A DNA stretch of 64,000 bases from Aureliella helgolandensis (GTDB taxonomy: Bacteria > Planctomycetota > Planctomycetia > Pirellulales > Pirellulaceae), in assembly GCF_007752135.1 (NCBI RefSeq), contig NZ_CP036298.1:1054001-1118000 (forward strand), written 5' to 3'. Made by a program: the position numbers and the translations under genes. Below the pieces are notes generated by a model that was not told where the DNA came from, made no database searches, and worked only from the letters and a program-made list of their open reading frames with translations. This document shows positions 54,107 through 62,198 of this stretch, piece after piece. Position 1 is the first letter of the stretch, and each line of letters opens with the position of its first letter.

Positions 54107-55840
54107 CTACTCCATAAAGCGAATCACTTGCAGTGTTCTCGATCCCGCGTCGCCATCCATAGCGACAAACGCCAGCTCTCCGAAAATGTCCACCTCGTTT
54201 GAACGCCCCTTCGTTCGGAAATAACCGACGCGCCGTACGTTCTGAGGTTCCGAAACATCAAGCACTATTATGCCCGCCGCGCGATCAGCAAGTACCGCCA
54301 AGTCGCCGCAGACGGAGACGTCCTGAGCTCCACCCGTCGATCTGTAGAGTCCAGTCTGAACGGCAGTCATTGGGTCCGAAGCATCGATGATCTGCAACCA
54401 GGAGGCACCACCATGCATCGAAGTTGCGATGTAAGCCGTTGACCCGACAACGTCGACCCCTCTTACCCAACGGCCCCGGCCTACGAAATTGCTTCGCATT
54501 ACAAGCGTTTGCGGATTCGTCGCGTCAGCAATGCGGAGCCCCCCCGCGTTTGCAAGATAGATTGTCGATCCCGAGACAGCGAGGTCGTAGTTGCTTAAGC
54601 CCTTTGGCGTACTGTGCGACGCAAGCAGCATCGGACTGCTTGGATCAGACACGTCGATCACGTGCAATTGCTGTGTATCCGCGTGGCCGTTCCAGTTCGC
54701 GGCGAACACCAGTTGTCCCGAACGGTGGACAAGCTCTGGTGGGTTACCCGGCAACTTGCAACTTCCGAGTGCCAAAGGTGTCTGGGAATTGCGGATATCC
54801 CAACTATCAATTGTCGCGCCGGTGACGGACCACGCTGTATCTGTTTCGACTGCGATCAAACGCGACCCTTCGGGAAGACGGAACCATTCAAAAAGTACAA
54901 GTAATGGATCGTCCTTAAACATCCGTGATACGACTTCACGCTGTTGAATGATGATCCTGTCACTATCGACCTCGACCACTCGGGCATCGCCACCGATAAC
55001 GCCAACCAGTTCGGTACCCGGCTTCTGGACTAATTGTTCCCAATCAACTCCAACATCACTTGCCTTGGGCTTGCGGATTGCTGTTCCCACTAGAAATGCC
55101 TCTTGATCCGAGCCGCTGACCTTAACACGGAGCTTTTCACTTTCCGAAACCAAATCGACGTTCAGCAGTCCGAACATGCCGCCGTCAAGGATCCAACGGA
55201 GTCCTTCATGCGTGCTTTGAACCTGGTCGACCCTTTTCTGCGGTCCTTTCATTTCGAATTCGCTGTGGCCCACGATAAGATCCTCATCTGATTCCGTCAC
55301 GACCATTCCCAGACGAATAGCCTTGGTCGGCTCGGCATTCGCTCGCTGCAACGAGAGCTCCCATGCACCGAAGAACTCACGAGCTTGCTCGACCGTCTTG
55401 TTCGATTCAACCACCTGCTTCGGCGCGGGGGTTGCATCGAACTCGGGGACTCGGTGAGCCGTGATGGATTGCCGACGTAGCGTATCGCCCTCACCGGTTA
55501 CAACAGACCCACTCATGGATTTGCCAAGTACCCTTAGCTCGACTCGGACGTCTAGAGGCTTGACTCCGTATCGAATGCTCAGGACATCTTCTTCTAGGTT
55601 CACACGATCGGTCGTGACTGCGCCCGCACCGCTTCGCAGTGTCACCTTCCAGACGTCTGGTTGATGATCAATCTCGAGATCGACGGACTCGGGCGACAGG
55701 CGTGAGTCGACAGACATCACCCACGCTCCAACTATTTCCGAAGGCCCCAGCGCACTGAGAGAATCGGGTAACAGCGCGATCATCGCGACTGCCAGAAAGC
55801 TAATGAGCGTCGAGCGAAGCGGAAGAGAAGCAACCATCAT
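54107..55840 (-). CDS. Secreted LVIVD-repeat beta-propeller protein
   Basis: A 577-aa exported protein. The signal peptide covers about 1-32 (LISFLAVAMIALLPDSLSAL). Two related beta-rich modules follow (GAWVMSVDSRLSPESVDLEI and GAWELSLQRANAEPTKAIRL). From about 360 the LVIVD repeats form a propeller: LHVIDVSDPSSPMLLASHST, GLRIADATNPQTLVMRSNF, LQIIDASDPMTAVQTGLYRS and IIVLDVSEPQNVRRVGYFRT. LVIVD repeats occur in choice-of-anchor surface proteins. Two ATGs stand in tandem at the start (MMVAS), and no clear ribosome site precedes them. Function unknown. Confidence 0.85.
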   Translation of the reverse strand: MMVASLPLRSTLISFLAVAMIALLPDSLSALGPSEIVGAWVMSVDSRLSPESVDLEIDHQPDVWKVTLRSGAGAVTTDRVNLEEDVLSIRYGVKPLDVRVELRVLGKSMSGSVVTGEGDTLRRQSITAHRVPEFDATPAPKQVVESNKTVEQAREFFGAWELSLQRANAEPTKAIRLGMVVTESDEDLIVGHSEFEMKGPQKRVDQVQSTHEGLRWILDGGMFGLLNVDLVSESEKLRVKVSGSDQEAFLVGTAIRKPKASDVGVDWEQLVQKPGTELVGVIGGDARVVEVDSDRIIIQQREVVSRMFKDDPLLVLFEWFRLPEGSRLIAVETDTAWSVTGATIDSWDIRNSQTPLALGSCKLPGNPPELVHRSGQLVFAANWNGHADTQQLHVIDVSDPSSPMLLASHSTPKGLSNYDLAVSGSTIYLANAGGLRIADATNPQTLVMRSNFVGRGRWVRGVDVVGSTAYIATSMHGGASWLQIIDASDPMTAVQTGLYRSTGGAQDVSVCGDLAVLADRAAGIIVLDVSEPQNVRRVGYFRTKGRSNEVDIFGELAFVAMDGDAGSRTLQVIRFME

Positions 55841-56218
55841 TCGAATATCAATCTAGAGGTGATGCGGGCAAGATCAGCTCATTATAACGATTCAAGAGTC
55901 AAGCACGACGCGCTGGCTAATCTCAATTTCAGTGTCCACCCGTACTGGTATACTGCAAACCTGCATAGGTCTTTGATACGAAGTGTGCTTGCTGCGGCCG
56001 CCAACTGCGTAATGACACGCCTATCTTGGTCACGAAATGCGTTCGGTACTCGCCCGTTGCGAGATCATAACGGCTAAGCCACATGCGCCATGCGATCCGT
56101 CCCTGAAGGTAAAATCTGTTTGTGTTCCTCCCTCCGCACAACGTGCTGACCGATCAAAGACGTGTACGCCAACTTTTTCGCTACGCGTTGAACGGATAAA
56201 CGGGAAGGGGGAACATGG
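55841..56218. other. Divergent intergenic region
   Basis: About 380 bases between the LVIVD gene (-) and the 732-aa gene (+). Promoters are expected here. A purine-rich stretch (AACGGGAAGGGGGAAC) directly precedes 56215 and may be the ribosome site of the plus-strand gene. Confidence 0.4.
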
Positions 56219-58417
56219 ATGTATTTGACAGTAGTACAAAAGGCGAAGATGGCGATGAACGAAACTGAATCTGGCTTAGATCCCAAAGGTGATTGGCCAG
56301 GCAAGAAAGTCGATTGGACATCGGAAGTTGTTCCTGCCCGGATTCATGTCGAGTTGCCATTTTGGATTGCAGCGCCCGACGGAAAAGTTCGGATCAAGAT
56401 CGGTAATTGCCCGCTGGACATCGATTACCGCAACTGCGTGGTCGGTGTCTACCGGAACGGACTCGTCTACCGAGACGAACGTTACCTAATGCAAATCACG
56501 GCAGAAGGTTATCCGTTTTTTGAACAGCAGAAACGAGACCTTAAAGCCGTTGACCACTTTGGCGAGCGGCATCTGCGCACTTTCCTCACAATGCCGGTTC
56601 AAGTTCACGGGAGTGTCATTGATCTCTTCAAGTCTGGCGATGCGAGAGAGATTCAAGATGCACAGGCCTACGTGAAATCACTGGCGCACGCGTCTATTCG
56701 CTTTATCAACGAGTTCATAAGTGCGTATCGTGCTGCTTCATTCGATCCATTTGTTGCTCATGTTTCTCACTGGGACTTACCCGTATGGCACATTTCCGAT
56801 GCAGAGGGTAATGTTTGGCATGTTCCGATGGCGCTATATCCTGTCGCCGATGAACTTCCATCTGCTGACCCGGCTGGAAGATATCGATACCGAACAACTG
56901 AAGGACGAATTCGAGAAGCAGCAATCGAACCGCTCGGCACAAGCACTGAAGAACTACTAGATGCGTGGACGTTTTTCTATCGCGGGCAATTTGCCGAAGC
57001 AATTCGGAAAGTAGTGACAGCAATTGAAGTTACCGTTGCCGACCTTCTGTCAGAGCTTCCGACGTTCAGGCAGAACAGGACTGATGAAGAATCGCAAGCT
57101 CACTTGGCCAAAATGAGATTCAGTGATCAATTCTCGTTCTACCTTCGAGAGACGAAACGGGAGCTACCTGGGCCCTTGACTCACATTGCCCCTGAGGTGA
57201 ATGGCATCTATCTACAGCGCGAGTTGGACGCAGCAAGAGAACGCCGACACAAAATAGTCCACGAGTCCGAAAAGGTAGATTACGAACACCCAGGGCCAAT
57301 CTTGCGAGTCATGGAAACCATGTCATGGCTCCACGGATGGCTCAGAGAAGATCCCCATGCTGCCGATCCTACTCAAACACCTTGGCACTCCGCGAACGAG
57401 CGCCTGCGCGGTGTTTTCCCATTTGAGCCAAGGATGGACGAGCGAGGGCTTGGCGTTATTCCACCGGAACCGTGGGATTCAAATGGGCCAATCAGGTTAG
57501 TGCAACACGTCTACACCGAACAACTTCTAGCCCGCGCCTCCAGAAAGTCTCTCGACATGGCGTATTGTATCGCATGGGCATTTCAGACGATACGCGAACC
57601 TTTGATTGATGGTCGGATACGAATTCAGGATCGCGAAAGTTATGTTGAGCGCTATTGGTTTAGGCATGGCGAAATGAAACGTCCCGTTTTTCTCGTCAGC
57701 AAAACCACGATCATTGAGCGTTCAGACATCGAAGCAATTGCCTGCAGATCGCTGGCGCTACGTCGGAGAAATCCAGAGACGGGAAACCCATTGGTTGTGG
57801 TGAACCATCTTTCCGACTGTGAAGATCGCGATCGAGAAAATGTTTCATGCGCAAACGACGTCGTCGCCGATTTGGTTAGCGATCTTGGATTCACCGTGAT
57901 CAGCCTTATTGACTGGGTCGCCTACGTTTGTTTGATGACTCAGCATACGATGCGGGACTTTGGGTTTAGAAAACACATTAGCCAAGTCGGTCGAGTTCCG
58001 TTTTCACCAGTTGGATCATTCAAGGTTGGATATGTAAGGCGTGTATTTCAAGTTAAAGAAGTAGTATCTATCGTCGTCGAATCAGGTCATATCGCAATCG
58101 GCGACGAAATCTGCTTTCGATGTGGCAGTGAAGCATTTACCGGAAGAATCGAGACTCTTGAGATCAATCGAATACCTTGCGCAATAGCTTTCCGTGATTC
58201 AGTGGTTGGCGTGAAGCTAGATATTGGAGTGCGCGGAATAAAGAACGGCGCGAGCGTTTTTCGACTCGATCGTCGTCTTCTTGGTCTGGATGAATCCGTC
58301 GAGCAAAAGATACCGCTTAAAGAACGCGACTATTCCGAATTGTTAAATGCCATGAAAAGCTTTCCTGTCTTCACGACGGGATTTGGGACTTATGGTGGCG
58401 ACCAAGATCTCGGCTAA
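56219..58417 (+). CDS. 732-aa protein with HEPN-like motif and EF-Tu-domain-II-like barrel
   Basis: No signal peptide or membrane segment, so it is cytoplasmic. Residues ~1-240 are beta/alpha and unrecognised. A helical segment at ~245-400 contains RRHKIVHE: Arg343-His344-x3-His348, the R-H/N-x3-H pattern of HEPN ribonucleases. Residues ~475-590 (RPVFLVSKTTIIERSDIEAI, NPLVVVNHLSDCEDRDREN, GFTVISLIDWVAYV) recall the 'N-H....R' end of restriction-endonuclease-like domains, without a clear E-x-K. Residues ~600-685 (KVGYVRRVFQVKEVVSIVVE, GHIAIGDEICFRCG, DSVVGVKLDIGVRGIKNGASV) look like EF-Tu domain II as in U32-peptidase tails. The start is uncertain (56219, 56249 or 56255). It may be a defence or RNA-targeting protein (inference). 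Confidence 0.75.
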   Translation: MYLTVVQKAKMAMNETESGLDPKGDWPGKKVDWTSEVVPARIHVELPFWIAAPDGKVRIKIGNCPLDIDYRNCVVGVYRNGLVYRDERYLMQITAEGYPFFEQQKRDLKAVDHFGERHLRTFLTMPVQVHGSVIDLFKSGDAREIQDAQAYVKSLAHASIRFINEFISAYRAASFDPFVAHVSHWDLPVWHISDAEGNVWHVPMALYPVADELPSADPAGRYRYRTTEGRIREAAIEPLGTSTEELLDAWTFFYRGQFAEAIRKVVTAIEVTVADLLSELPTFRQNRTDEESQAHLAKMRFSDQFSFYLRETKRELPGPLTHIAPEVNGIYLQRELDAARERRHKIVHESEKVDYEHPGPILRVMETMSWLHGWLREDPHAADPTQTPWHSANERLRGVFPFEPRMDERGLGVIPPEPWDSNGPIRLVQHVYTEQLLARASRKSLDMAYCIAWAFQTIREPLIDGRIRIQDRESYVERYWFRHGEMKRPVFLVSKTTIIERSDIEAIACRSLALRRRNPETGNPLVVVNHLSDCEDRDRENVSCANDVVADLVSDLGFTVISLIDWVAYVCLMTQHTMRDFGFRKHISQVGRVPFSPVGSFKVGYVRRVFQVKEVVSIVVESGHIAIGDEICFRCGSEAFTGRIETLEINRIPCAIAFRDSVVGVKLDIGVRGIKNGASVFRLDRRLLGLDESVEQKIPLKERDYSELLNAMKSFPVFTTGFGTYGGDQDLG

Positions 58418-58805
58418 GCGCATCGAAAATACCCTCCCATTCTTTCCTGAAGCAGGTTTGCAACTTATCTGCTTCTATTAGGTTGCATTGACCGGTGGAA
58501 CTTTGGGTTAAAATGCGGAACATATGCGGCAACGTCGCACCTGCCCCAAGTCGAACCGTCATTTCCGATTCCTTCGATGCCAACGTCACGCCCTTATGAT
58601 CGCACCGGCGCAAAGTGGTAATTGGCGAATTGACTGCGCTGTCGGATTCGTTCGCTCATTGCGGGTGACCTCAGGTCAAACTCACATTGGTTCATCTAAT
58701 CTCGACAATTCGTGATGAGACCTGCACCCATTCGGGATCGGGTGGCTGTTATCATTAGAGCGACAATTTTCACGAATCGACACTTTTCAATTGCGCATAT
58801 CTACC
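58418..58805. other. Intergenic with a degraded 37-bp repeat
   Basis: CGAACCGTCATTTCCGATTC ... AACGTCACGCCC (58552-58593) shares its head and tail with the 37-bp repeat. No gene. Confidence 0.5.
58552..58593 (+). repeat. Degraded member of the 37-bp repeat family
   Basis: The head CGAACCGTCATT and tail ACGTCACGCCC match the exact copies; the middle differs and is about 5 bases longer. Confidence 0.6.
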
Positions 58806-59912
58806 ATGTTTTTAATGCTCAGACCTTACCGCTCACTACTACTGGTGTTGCCTGCAGTTCTCGCTGTGATATCGTCCGCGATGGCGCAATCTTTGGAGAA
58901 AGGGTTCCAGATTGTGGAGCAGGCGGTCTCGGATGGCAGCATTCCGGGAGCGTCCTTGCTTATCATGCATAAGGGCAAGGTGATCGATCAGCGAGCCTAC
59001 GGTGTTTGCGAAATCGATCCCGCTCGACCTTTCCAAACGGATACGATCTGCTGGATTGCTTCGTTGACAAAACCATTTACGGCAACCGCAGCAATGAAGC
59101 TTGTGGAACAAGGTAAATTGCAACTGGATGAACCCATCGAGAAATACCTCCCGCAATTCTCACAACTTTCCACTGTCGCTGGAACGCGGCATTCGGTTAC
59201 GGTGCGGCAGCTGATGTCCCACTCGTCTGGAATCCCCGCAGCGGTGCCTCTGCGGGAATCGTTCTTTTTTACACAACGATGGTACGATCGCAGTCTGGCC
59301 GAAGTCGTCGACGCAATTGCGGAACGTCCGCTGGATTTTGCACCCGGCACGGAAGTCCATTACTCAAATGCAGCGCCCTACGTTTTGGGACGCATCATTG
59401 AAGTGACATCCGGCAAACCGTTTGACGAGTTCCTCCGGGAAGAGATTTTCGAGCCGCTACATCTGACCGATACAGGATTCTTTTTACCAGCAGAAAAAGT
59501 GAACCGAAGTGCGGTCGTCTATCGCCGCCAGTCTAACACTCTGTCCGTGTTTTGCCGCTGCGATCCCCAATGGAAAGTTCGAATGACCATGCCGGACGGC
59601 GGTTTGTTCTCGACTCCGGCCGATATTGCTCAATTTGCGAATTCGTTTCTCGCACACGGTCCGGGAGTGTTGAGCCAAGATTCTGTTGCAGCCATGTTGA
59701 CTGCGCAGAACGCAGACTACGGACTGAGTTGGATTCTAGACAAGGAGAATCAGTTCAGTCACTGGGGATCCAGCGGAACGTTCGTATGGGCCGATCAAAA
59801 AACTGAAGTGGTGGGTGTCTTCTTTTCGCAAATCCAAGACTACGACCTGCTTGCCAAACTCCGCAATCGGGTTCGAGATGCCGTCGATGAGGCGTTCGTT
59901 GTACCACGTTAG
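58806..59912 (+). CDS. Exported beta-lactamase-fold serine hydrolase
   Basis: A 368-aa protein of the class C beta-lactamase/esterase/D-aminopeptidase family. The signal peptide covers about 1-28 (LLLVLPAVLAVISSAMAQ). Catalytic motifs: SLTK (Ser86, Lys89), YSN (Tyr186) in VHYSNAAPYVLG, and HWG (His319-Trp-Gly) replacing the KTG box, as in many esterase-like members. The ATG at 58806 is preferred over a TTG at 58791. The gene is convergent with the secreted protein at 60237-61679, and repeat copy D lies between them. The likely role is hydrolysis of an ester or peptide in the periplasm; antibiotic resistance is not implied. Confidence 0.9.
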   Translation: MFLMLRPYRSLLLVLPAVLAVISSAMAQSLEKGFQIVEQAVSDGSIPGASLLIMHKGKVIDQRAYGVCEIDPARPFQTDTICWIASLTKPFTATAAMKLVEQGKLQLDEPIEKYLPQFSQLSTVAGTRHSVTVRQLMSHSSGIPAAVPLRESFFFTQRWYDRSLAEVVDAIAERPLDFAPGTEVHYSNAAPYVLGRIIEVTSGKPFDEFLREEIFEPLHLTDTGFFLPAEKVNRSAVVYRRQSNTLSVFCRCDPQWKVRMTMPDGGLFSTPADIAQFANSFLAHGPGVLSQDSVAAMLTAQNADYGLSWILDKENQFSHWGSSGTFVWADQKTEVVGVFFSQIQDYDLLAKLRNRVRDAVDEAFVVPR

Positions 59913-60112
59913 GCAAACGGCGCCGATTGTCCTGCCGAACACGTGCGCGTCGCTTCGGTCGGTCGCAGCCTCCGTTGGCTCTCACCGTATTGAAGTGCCA
60001 GACTTCCGCATTCAACAGATCACCATGCCGAGCGACTTTTCCCAGCCAAGGATGAGATGCTCCAGCCACGCCATCCGCCCACAGAAGGATGCCGAGTAGC
60101 CGTCAGACGCGA

Positions 60113-60224
60113 AGGACCGTCGGAACAATCAGTGTCGCCAGATCGCTCCGCCGATCGGCATTTTCCGGAAGGTACCAGCGGAGCGGTTCGGCGACTATCC
60201 GCCAATAATTGTCCCGACGGTCCT
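60113..60224 (+). repeat. 112-bp palindromic dispersed repeat, copy D
   Basis: It starts AGGACCGTCGGAACAATCAG and ends TTGTCCCGACGGTCCT. The inner arms are GATCGCTCCGCCGATCGGCA and CAGCGGAGCGGTTCGGCGAC. Same orientation as copy C. It stands between two convergent gene ends (59912 and 60237), where a bidirectional terminator would be useful. Confidence 0.86.
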
Positions 60225-60236
60225 TACCCGCCTGAG

Positions 60237-61679
60237 TTAGTCGTTAATGGGTTCGACGGTAACCGCCAAGGAAACCTTTTCGCCCTTGTCGACGTTCACG
60301 GTGATCTGAGGAGAAAGGCGATTCTCGTTTTCCGTCTCAGTGACCAATTTGAATTGGTCGCTGCCCACATAAAGCTCCCAGCTTCCTAGAGGCAAATCGT
60401 ATAGCACAGCTTGCCCTTCTGCATCGGTTTCTTGCATGTAACGCGTCTTGCGCTCTTGCTGCCAATAGTTGGGTGGGGCAGTGCCGTCAATTTGCGACCG
60501 GATGCGGACAATGGACGAGTAGGCTTCTCCGAGTAGCTGGGTTCCCGTGTCCTCCAGCTTCTGATTGGGCGAGGTTCCCACTCGAATACCGGACGCAGGG
60601 CTACCGTCTAGATGCTTTACCGTTACTTCTATGGCCCCCGCCTCTTCCATCGGAAGTTCGATGTCCGCAAGCACGTTATCTGCGATGTGGGCAGCCTCAA
60701 GATCAATTAAAACACCTGTCTTGATCTGGCCAACCGGTGGTTGCCCGTCTCGTGGTTGATCTTCGATCACCCATCCTCGGCAGATGGCAAAGAGTTGCAA
60801 GCGTCCGTCACGCGGGAGGGAAGCGAATTCGAAAGTACCGTCTGCTCGGATCACGGCGAAGTCCGACCAACCAATTGCCTCGCGATTGTCAATCGCTTTT
60901 TTGGTTGGTTTTGGCTGACACCAAGCTACCACCACACCGTCCGATATGGGACGTGGAACATTGCCAGCCAGTCTTCCCTGAACACGCAATCCTGGACGTA
61001 GCGTGACATTACTAATTTTCATCTCGCTGCCACTCTTGTAGCGTGCTGGCAGTACGCCGCTGAACAATGTGATACCATCATTCTGTGGCGCTACCAACAT
61101 CGTTTGCCACGCACCATCCGGCACGGCCATCGATTGAATCGTTCCGTCGGCCAGCGTCCATTTTGCATCGTAGCCGGGGCCCGAAATATAGGCGGCGAAC
61201 TCTTCAATGGCTTTACCGGAATCGTCGACCGCGCTGTAGGTTACACGACATCCTGGCCTGAGTACCTGTTCCGGTTTTTCTACGTCAACGGCGAATTCTG
61301 CGCGTTCCGAAATATAGTTCGCGTGCCGGAAGTTCATGGTTAGGGTAGTAATGGTAAAGTACTCGACCGCCGAGCCCAACTTCGATGGGTATTTGAATCT
61401 CGCCACACCGTCTTGATCGGTCGGCACGATAGGCATCGGGCCACCATTGGCGGCTGGCCATGCATACCAACTACCGGGATCTTCTTGGCATCGCACTCCC
61501 TGCACCACAACTTCGGCACCTTCGATCGGCTTGCCTGCACCGTCCATCACCGAGAGTTTGAAGTCCCTCATTTCAACGGGAAAACGGATGGGGCTTTCTC
61601 TATCCCCTTCTTGTGCTGGACAAACGGCATTGGGAGACAAGCACAAGACGAACAGTGCGCAATAGACTTGCAATCGCAT
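60237..61679 (-). CDS. Secreted protein with carboxypeptidase-regulatory-like beta-sandwich modules
   Basis: A 480-aa exported protein. The start ATG at 61679 has GGAG upstream and gives a signal peptide (VYCALFVLCLSPNAVCPAQ); a longer frame to 61862 adds a tail with no signal. The mature part holds several transthyretin/CarboxypepD-reg-like modules: FKLSVMDGAGKPIEGAEVVV, VTYSAVDDSGKAIEEFAAYI, LRVQGRLAGNVPRPISDGVV, IEVTVKHLDGSPASGIRV and AEGQAVLYDLPLGSWELYVG. Such proteins are common in Planctomycetes, often beside proteases or sigma/TonB systems, and have no known activity. The stop codon is 12 bases from repeat copy D. Confidence 0.8.
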   Translation of the reverse strand: MRLQVYCALFVLCLSPNAVCPAQEGDRESPIRFPVEMRDFKLSVMDGAGKPIEGAEVVVQGVRCQEDPGSWYAWPAANGGPMPIVPTDQDGVARFKYPSKLGSAVEYFTITTLTMNFRHANYISERAEFAVDVEKPEQVLRPGCRVTYSAVDDSGKAIEEFAAYISGPGYDAKWTLADGTIQSMAVPDGAWQTMLVAPQNDGITLFSGVLPARYKSGSEMKISNVTLRPGLRVQGRLAGNVPRPISDGVVVAWCQPKPTKKAIDNREAIGWSDFAVIRADGTFEFASLPRDGRLQLFAICRGWVIEDQPRDGQPPVGQIKTGVLIDLEAAHIADNVLADIELPMEEAGAIEVTVKHLDGSPASGIRVGTSPNQKLEDTGTQLLGEAYSSIVRIRSQIDGTAPPNYWQQERKTRYMQETDAEGQAVLYDLPLGSWELYVGSDQFKLVTETENENRLSPQITVNVDKGEKVSLAVTVEPIND

Positions 61680-62198
61680 CGAAATTCTCCACCGATGTTG
61701 GCATTTAGACCGCATTTTCCAGCGTCCAAGCAGGCGACATCCTACCGATGCGGCGACACATTTGCTTTGAAATTGTATCATTTGATTCGATGGGCAGAGT
61801 GGCGATAGTGCAGTCGCAATACTCGATTCGTGAACAGTTACCACCAGTGACTGGGTACGCAAGCATCGTCAGGCAGAATGCTACTCACCGCATGTCGCAC
61901 AGAATCCGCTTGTCCTCTTGGGAGTCGTCGTGCTGGCCACGCTTTAACTAACTCTATGGCTTCAGCGAGTGTCATGGCGGGGTTCTCTTGTGATGGAGGA
62001 CTGGGGGGACTCGAGTCCTGTGTGGAGTAAGGCGCTGGCTGGGGAATTTCTTGCGTCGATGTTTCAACTTCAGAAGTTGACTTGCGAAGTCAGCAAGCTC
62101 GCTGGAGAATGCCAGTCGTGAAACTGTTTACAACCAGGCACCCACCAGACGGCAAAATCTGCCTGCCGGATCGTGCGCCTACTTCTTGGATTTGCCCA
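61680..62198. other. Intergenic, no supported gene
   Basis: About 520 bases between the secreted protein and the sulfatase end. Frames of 60-67 codons lack features. Confidence 0.4.
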
